From positions 1 to 29,859 of the forward strand of contig CAMWYL010000003.1 of NCBI GenBank assembly GCA_947178465.1: DNA of 29,859 nucleotides, read 5' to 3'. Within the stretch, counting starts at the first letter, position 1, and each line of letters begins with the position of its first letter. Source of the stretch: an uncultured Lachnospiraceae bacterium (GTDB lineage: Bacteria > Bacillota > Clostridia > Lachnospirales > Lachnospiraceae). The translations under genes were made by a program, and so were the position numbers. This document shows, piece by piece, positions 21,279 through 27,700 of this stretch. A model generated the notes under the pieces. The model made no database searches. It worked only from the letters and a program-made list of their open reading frames with translations, and was not told where the DNA came from.

Positions 21279-23260
21279 TTCTCCGTATACTTTGCCGCCT
21301 TCAGTACATTTTTCCCGTCAATGCGCTGATAAGTAATCTCGTCCATAATCTGTTTCACCATGAAAATGCCAAGACCGCCTATTTCCCGTTCCTCCGCACT
21401 GAGCGTAATGTCCGGCTCCTCTCTCTCCAAAGGATTGTACGCAAAGCCGCTGTCAGTGAACGTGAGCGTCAGCCTGTCGCCCTCCGCAGCGAGCTCCAGC
21501 GTCGCATCGCCAATGCCGTCAGGATATGCATAGCTGCATATGTTGACATAGATTTCCTCCACCACGATATCAATCTGCGTCTGAAACTTGTTGTCATATC
21601 CGCAGCCGTCCATAAAACGATTCACAAAATCCGTCACCGTTTCCAGGGACGCAAGCTCCGCCCTCAGCGTAAGGTTGTCCTTTTTCTTCCGAAACATCAT
21701 CCCCAGCATGGTAATGTCATCAAACTGCTCGGCTTCTCCCACGAACTCATCCACAGCCTGTTTGACCGTCTGCAAAAGCTCCTGCGGATTCTTTTCGGCA
21801 TTTGCGCAGAGCACCAATTCCAGCCGCTCCATGCCGTATAGCTCTTCGGCTGTATTGGTCGCTTCCGTGACGCCGTCCGTAAACAGAAAGAGACGGTCCC
21901 CCGGCGCAAGGTGCAACTCTCCCGTCTCATATGTCATTTCCTCAAAGCCTGCCAGAACGAACTGCGGCGTAACGCTGCGAACATGATAGCCCTCATTGCG
22001 TCCGGCGATAAAGGGCGGTTCATGCCCGGCGTTGACGTAGGCCATATCTCCCGTGCTCAAATCCAGAACACATTCAAATGCCGTGATGAAGAGTCCCTCT
22101 TTATTGGATTCGCAAAGCAGCCTGTTGACCTCGGTGAACACTTCCCCCAATGGTCTTCCGGGCTTCGTGTGGTCCTTAATCAGCGTCTTTCCGATTACCA
22201 TAAACAGCGCGGCCGGAACCCCCTTCCCCGATACATCCGCAATCACCATCGCAAGGTGCTTATCATCCACCATAAAGAAATCGTAAAAGTCCCCGCCGAC
22301 TTCCTTTGCCGGGTCCATGAGCGCATAGATATCAATTTCCTCCCGCTCCGGAAAGGCCGGAAAAATACTGGGAAGCATATCTGCCTGAATCTGTGTGGCA
22401 ATGTCAAGCTCCGCTCCGATGCGCTCTTTTTCCGCAGTAACGGCGGACAGCTTTTTGAGGTATTCCCGAAGTTCCAAATTCATCTGCGCAAAGGATTCCG
22501 AAAGCTCCTCAATTTCATCACCCGTATGAATCTCCACATGGAAGGTATCCTCTCCTTCCAGGCTGCCGACCATGTCCTTTGCGGCTTTGTTCAGCCGGTC
22601 GATGGGAATGATAATATTTTTTCTGATAAATACATAAAAGGCTCCCATTGAAACGGCAATTACCCCAAACACGCTCAATATGACTGCCATCAGAAAGTGA
22701 AAAAGCCCCCTGCGGATTCCCGGCATGGACAAATCCACGCCCACTACCGCAACAGGATCTCCGGCGCTGTTGAAAACAGGAGAATATGCCGATGCAATAT
22801 AACCATAGGTTTCATCTCTCGTTATGGACATTTTCTGAGGCGGATTTTGGCAAAAGACCGCACTTACCGCCTCTTTTCCGCCTTCCATGTAAGCTTCATG
22901 GTAGCCGAGCGAACGCACGCCCTCCTCATCACCTACATCCCATATATAAACAAGGTCATTCTCATATGGAACAAATACGGAGTAATATTCCAAATCGGTC
23001 TGTCTCTGCGATATCTCCAAAAAATTCCGAATCCCCCTGTAATAGTCGTCCTCTTCATTCGTCTGTATGTAGGAAAGCACCCTGTCGCCGTCAATATACT
23101 CCGCTGCCGCTCTTGCATAAGAAAAAGCCATATTGTTATATTCACTCATCCGCTCTTTCTTGTACCGGATATCAATTGTCAGGCAGGTTGTCACTGCGAT
23201 GATGACTGCAAGAAAGGACATTCCCGCCAATGCCTTCATGCCAAGCTTACGATGCTTCAT
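21275..23260 (-). CDS. Membrane PP2C/SpoIIE-type phosphatase fused to RsbW-like ATPase domain
   Basis: A 661-residue membrane signalling protein. The order is helix 1 (about 10-28), extracellular Cache-like sensor (about 30-185), helix 2 (about 186-212), HAMP (about 213-265), a short coiled coil, a SpoIIE/RsbU-type PP2C phosphatase (about 300-523; metal ligands in GGDFYD, DVSGKG, FTDGVTE and FDDIT) and an RsbW-like HATPase domain (about 530-657; EEIYVNICSYAY, TFTDSGFAYNP, GGLGIFM). It probably dephosphorylates, and may rephosphorylate, the STAS protein encoded upstream. Its ATG overlaps the acyltransferase stop codon as ATGA. The final Lys and the TAA stop use bases of the inserted element; the original reading continued as DGIQR, so five residues were lost. 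Confidence 0.93.
   Translation of the reverse strand: MKHRKLGMKALAGMSFLAVIIAVTTCLTIDIRYKKERMSEYNNMAFSYARAAAEYIDGDRVLSYIQTNEEDDYYRGIRNFLEISQRQTDLEYYSVFVPYENDLVYIWDVGDEEGVRSLGYHEAYMEGGKEAVSAVFCQNPPQKMSITRDETYGYIASAYSPVFNSAGDPVAVVGVDLSMPGIRRGLFHFLMAVILSVFGVIAVSMGAFYVFIRKNIIIPIDRLNKAAKDMVGSLEGEDTFHVEIHTGDEIEELSESFAQMNLELREYLKKLSAVTAEKERIGAELDIATQIQADMLPSIFPAFPEREEIDIYALMDPAKEVGGDFYDFFMVDDKHLAMVIADVSGKGVPAALFMVIGKTLIKDHTKPGRPLGEVFTEVNRLLCESNKEGLFITAFECVLDLSTGDMAYVNAGHEPPFIAGRNEGYHVRSVTPQFVLAGFEEMTYETGELHLAPGDRLFLFTDGVTEATNTAEELYGMERLELVLCANAEKNPQELLQTVKQAVDEFVGEAEQFDDITMLGMMFRKKKDNLTLRAELASLETVTDFVNRFMDGCGYDNKFQTQIDIVVEEIYVNICSYAYPDGIGDATLELAAEGDRLTLTFTDSGFAYNPLEREEPDITLSAEEREIGGLGIFMVKQIMDEITYQRIDGKNVLKAAKYTEK
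21279..21286. repeat. Target site duplication, right copy
   Basis: TTCTCCGT directly abutting the right end of the element. This copy is also codons of the PP2C gene (Thr-Glu plus part of the final Lys). Confidence 0.85.
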
Positions 23261-24384
23261 AATGAATCCCCCCTCCTGTTACTCTTCTTTACGGCTGTCC
23301 GTTTATGCGCTATTAAACCGGACACCACACTGATACACGTGCCGAGTAGCAACGTCGCAGACACTGACAGTTCCTGCGTTCCCCGCCAAATGTAAAGGAC
23401 AACATTCGTACTCACCATGACAAATACCCAATGGATACAGTATACCGCATTCACATTGCGGCTGAGCTCACCGGCACAGGCGAGGAGTCTTTGCGGCAGG
23501 AAGGGGACAGCCGCATAATAAATTCCGATTGCCCCAACCGTTACCGCAAGACTCACAAGCGCATCTGTTGTAATCAAATGGTAGTAGCAGTTCTGCCCCT
23601 CTCCAAACATTCCCCATCTGTAACCAATTCCAAATGGCAGATAAATCACGCAAACAAGTATGCCCGCCATTGACAGAAGTCCATAAAAGAGCTTTTTGCT
23701 TTTCACATAATGCAGTCTCTCACCAAACACATAACCGCTCACCGGAATGATCAGCCAGTTTAGCAGCGGGAAATCAGAGAACACCTTTCCTGCTGCATCC
23801 TCTGTACCGATGAGATATCCTAAAAAGATGTTGCCAAGCGGCGTTCCCACATCCGCTCCGTTCAGCACCGTTCCAAGAACGGACATCCCAATGCATATGA
23901 GGACCATTGCCGCATTTGACAGACGAAGTCTGACAAACAGGGCAATGAACAGCATCGCAAGCGCCGCGAACTGCAGAATGTCATTTCCCAACATCCGATA
24001 TGGCAACGGGGCGATATACTTCCCATAATCGCCCGTAATCAGATATCCCGCCAAAAACGGAAGCAGAAAACGGCACACATTGAGCGCATATCCCGTAATA
24101 CCTATTTTGATTCCCCTGTACACGTAGTCTTTTGGCGTATGGTGCTTCGTATATGTCATGCCGACACCCATGACAAACATAAACATCGGCGCACTGACCG
24201 GTCCCCCGATTACCGAGTCAAACACAAAGGGGACCCCATGCGCAAGCCGGTCCTCGGGCGTACATTCTATCGTACAGTGTATCAACGCCAGACAGAAAAT
24301 AATGACTGCTCTTGCTAAATCCAGTTCCTGCTGTCTCCCACTGTTTACGACCTCTTTTGAAAATATTTTATCCTTCAGGTTCAT
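23257..24384 (-). CDS. Multi-pass acyltransferase-like membrane protein (HGSNAT/DUF1624 type)
   Basis: A 375-residue integral membrane protein with about ten helices. The N-terminal block RQQELDLARAVIIFCLALIHC and the following VFDSVIGGPVSAPMFMFVMGVGM resemble the heparan-alpha-glucosaminide N-acetyltransferase-like and acyltransferase-3 families, which move acyl groups across or at the membrane, often to cell-surface sugars. The acceptor is unknown. The ATG at 24384 is preferred, although its ribosome binding site is weak; a TTG at 24399 would overlap the STAS gene. Its stop codon overlaps the PP2C gene start (ATGA). Its place inside a partner-switching operon suggests that surface acylation is linked to that signal. 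Confidence 0.8.
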   Translation of the reverse strand: MNLKDKIFSKEVVNSGRQQELDLARAVIIFCLALIHCTIECTPEDRLAHGVPFVFDSVIGGPVSAPMFMFVMGVGMTYTKHHTPKDYVYRGIKIGITGYALNVCRFLLPFLAGYLITGDYGKYIAPLPYRMLGNDILQFAALAMLFIALFVRLRLSNAAMVLICIGMSVLGTVLNGADVGTPLGNIFLGYLIGTEDAAGKVFSDFPLLNWLIIPVSGYVFGERLHYVKSKKLFYGLLSMAGILVCVIYLPFGIGYRWGMFGEGQNCYYHLITTDALVSLAVTVGAIGIYYAAVPFLPQRLLACAGELSRNVNAVYCIHWVFVMVSTNVVLYIWRGTQELSVSATLLLGTCISVVSGLIAHKRTAVKKSNRRGDSL

Positions 24385-24391
24385 GGCTTCT

Positions 24392-24691
24392 CTACTCAAT
24401 ATGCAGCGCCGACTGGAAGCCTGTCATCCTAAGGACTTCCATAACATCGTCATTGACATGAATCAGCTTCATGACGCCCGATTTGGAAACTGCCGTCTTA
24501 TGTCCCAGAAGCAGCGCCCGCAGCCCTGCACTTGCCACATATGCTACCTTCTCAAAGTCAACCACAAGGTTTTTGGTTGTCTGAAACGATCCGATAATGG
24601 CGTCCTGCAGCTCCTTGCTGTTTGTCGCATCAATCCTTCCCTCTACCGCTAATGTTGTTTCTTCTCCATTGACTGTCTTTACAATGTTCAT
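24392..24691 (-). CDS. STAS-domain anti-sigma factor antagonist
   Basis: A 99-residue single STAS domain of the SpoIIAA/RsbV kind. The typical LAVEGRIDATNSKEL strand-helix start and the phosphorylatable Ser54 in VAYVASAGLRALL are present. In partner switching the unphosphorylated form binds an anti-sigma kinase and frees its target; here the likely kinase and phosphatase domains are joined in the PP2C protein two genes on. The ATG at 24691 is chosen over one at 24703, which directly abuts the AAAGG ribosome binding site. It lies 64 bases after the giant gene with no visible terminator between them. Confidence 0.9.
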   Translation of the reverse strand: MNIVKTVNGEETTLAVEGRIDATNSKELQDAIIGSFQTTKNLVVDFEKVAYVASAGLRALLLGHKTAVSKSGVMKLIHVNDDVMEVLRMTGFQSALHIE

Positions 24692-24708
24692 CGCTTTCTT
24701 CATCCTTT

Positions 24709-24734
24709 CTGTTTTATCTTACTGTTTTATCTTA
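24709..24734. repeat. Two perfect 13-bp tandem repeats before the STAS gene
   Basis: CTGTTTTATCTTA occurs twice in direct succession (24709-24721 and 24722-24734), just upstream of the STAS ribosome binding site and downstream of the giant gene. It could be a slippage product or a pair of binding sites. Confidence 0.7.
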
Positions 24735-24755
24735 CCGCTTTATGCAGACGGCTTC

Positions 24756-27700
24756 TCACATCGCTTCCGACTCATCCGGCAGCTTCATCAAATCTTCATC
24801 CGCCAGTTCTTCCAGCGCATTTTTATCCATCAAATCGTCACCCAGCATCATCAGCTCCAGTTCCACTTCCTCAGCGTTTTTCCGTTCCAGCACTTCTACA
24901 TTTTCGTCAAGCTTCGAGTGATCAATCTTATTCCGGAAGTCCTGTCCGGTTACCGCTTCCGTAAATTTTGTAAATTGGTCATGACCGACAAATACATCAT
25001 TACCTGTCCATCTGCTCAGAATCGCATTCACTTCCTTGACGTCTTCTTCTGCTTTCGTAATCTGGTTTTCCAACTCCTTCTCCGCATTTGTTATCTTCTC
25101 CAATGGTTCATCGAGTTTCTTCATTGCTTCCTTATAATAGTTCATACGGCTCGTCTCATGCTCAATGATCATGTCAAAATTAACGTATCCGACGTCCTTC
25201 TTATTTTGGGTTACCGCAGCCGCAGTCTTCTTATCCTTAAAAAATCCTTTCCCGGCATTGAGCTCTCTATAGATTTTCAGCACATTTTCGTCAGTGACAT
25301 CGTCCTTCTGCAGACGCGCCAGACGCTCCTTATGTTTCTCGGTCGCCTCTTCCATACGATCTTTTTCATATTGGATAATGATATCAGGAGTCAGCACCGC
25401 CTCCGCGAGATGCTCTTTCCGGTAAATCTTGTCAAACTCCGGTTGTCTCTTTATTCCCGCTTTTTCCGCAAATTCCCTGCCTTTGGATTCCCCGAGGACG
25501 ATTTTCCGGTACGCGTCATAATACTCCATATTGCTCATTTCGTCGGCTTCGTCATTGAGTTTATCCAGGGCATTGATGCGGTCTTTATATAAGCCCTCCT
25601 CATAATCGAGAATCTGCTTGGGTGTCACCTTATCCAGAAGGGCATCATGTTTGTTCAGCTCTTTCATATATCCCTTCCCGGCATTCATCTCCTCATAAAG
25701 CTTTATGATCTCCTCATTTGTCTTACCGTCCTTCTGCGCCTGCTTCAACCTCGTATATCTTTCATAATGGCTTTCCACTGCGTTGCTGTCATCGAACCGG
25801 ACGAGCTTACTCACTGCCTTTTGCGCCAGAGCATCCGTTTTTTTCTTCCAAGAGATGGAATCCTCCTTTATGCCATACTTCTCGAACCGCATCATATCTT
25901 CTATGGTATAATTTCCGTTTTTTGCTTTAACAAAAGCCTGCGCAAATCCGGTTCCCGCGCCCATTTTTCTATAGAAATCCCACACCTCCTCATCGGTCTT
26001 TGTTGATTTTTCCGCCTTTTCATCCTTGCCCAACCCCATAAATTTACGAAGCTTCTCTACTCTGGTTTTATGGACTCCCCAAAACTCCTCCAACATCTGC
26101 TCCGCTATCTTTGCGTAAGTATCTTTGAGCTCCTCCTGCCTGTATTCAGATGAAAAAGAGCCTAAGTATGGGAAAAAATCCTCCCACTCATCATCGTTCA
26201 ACTGAGCAGAATAGGCACTTCTCAGATCACCAAATATACTTTTCCAATGTTCGGGATCTATATTTACCCTTTCTTTGTTAATATATCCTATACACTCATT
26301 CAGATACTGCCCCGTATCCTCATAAGCTTTAAACACATCATCATCCTTACTTAAAGTACCCATAGCATCAGTCAACAAGTGAGTCCAATTGTATATATGG
26401 CTTACAGCCCTTTTATAGTTTCCATAGGCATCTTTATTTTTCTCCTTTATCATATCAAGACGCACTTCTTTTTCTATCTCCTGCTGATCAGCTGTCCCCC
26501 CCGTTCCGCCAAAAGCCTTATAAGTCATGTTTTTCAACTTCTTATCCCACTCATCGTCCTGTTCCTTCTTCTCCTTTTTCAGTTTACCTTTGTATGCGGA
26601 TGCTGCTATTTTTTCATCCCATAATTCTCCGCCTATCTTTTGCATCCTTTTTATCAAAGGATGCCTATAAACATCCAAAAGCTTAGTGCTGAAACGGTTT
26701 ATCCAGTCCAAAGAAATTATCTCATTTACAGCTTCTCTTGCAGCACTCTTTTCCTCCTCCTTCTTAGCAGTAATATTTCCTTTATGCTGGTTCAACCAAC
26801 CATTACAAAGAGCTATAGCATCATCTCGTTCTTTCTTACTTTTGAACTCCTGCCCCTCAGCCGCAACCGTAACCTGTTTCCGGAACTCCTCCGACTTCGG
26901 ATCCATTATCTTCGAATACTCTGCTTCCGCTTTCCAGATCAGGCGCGCCTTTTCCAGTAAGTTTTTGTTCGTTTCATCTCCTTTCTTCAGGTCCTTAGCC
27001 TTATCCTCTTCATACTTCAGGATATCCTCCTTTGAAGCCGCTTTTGCGGTATTTATCTTCCACTGGTGTTTCTTTCCAAGCTCTCCGCCTCCCCTGTTTT
27101 TATCACTGTAATAGTTCCTTGCAGCCTCCGTCATGCCTTCTTGCGTGAAAGACAAATTCCCTGTGACATGCGGCATGATTTTTTTGATTTCCGCACTAAC
27201 CTTTTCCGGTGATCCGCTGTTCTCGCTTATAATCTTCTCAATATTGTCACGCCCTGCCTTGTATTCTTCCAGCATCTCAATACGGTCTATTTTCCCCTTT
27301 GTCAGTCCATTCAGGCGTTCCCGTTCATATTGAATGATTTTTTTAATAGCTTCATCATCCTGAAACAGCTTGGGGTTCGAAAAGAAATTCTTATCCTTAT
27401 AGGTTTTATAATAGTGTTCCGCAAAATCCCAGTTCGGTTTATTCTTATCAAGGTTCTTCTCTTTCACCAACTGCTCCAGAGCCTCATAACGCGTTTTATG
27501 TTTTTTTCGGCTGCTGTCAGGGTGTTCTTTTTCAAATCTTATAATATCCGCCTTTTTCGCCGTATAACGCGCATAATTCTCCAGAAGACTTCCGTCCGAC
27601 AGCTTACGGTATTCCGCAATAATTTCTGTGTTTGTGTTTTTCCCCTTCATCTCTGTAATCTTATCGATGCAGTCCTGAGAGCGCTTCCCCAGTTCCTTCA

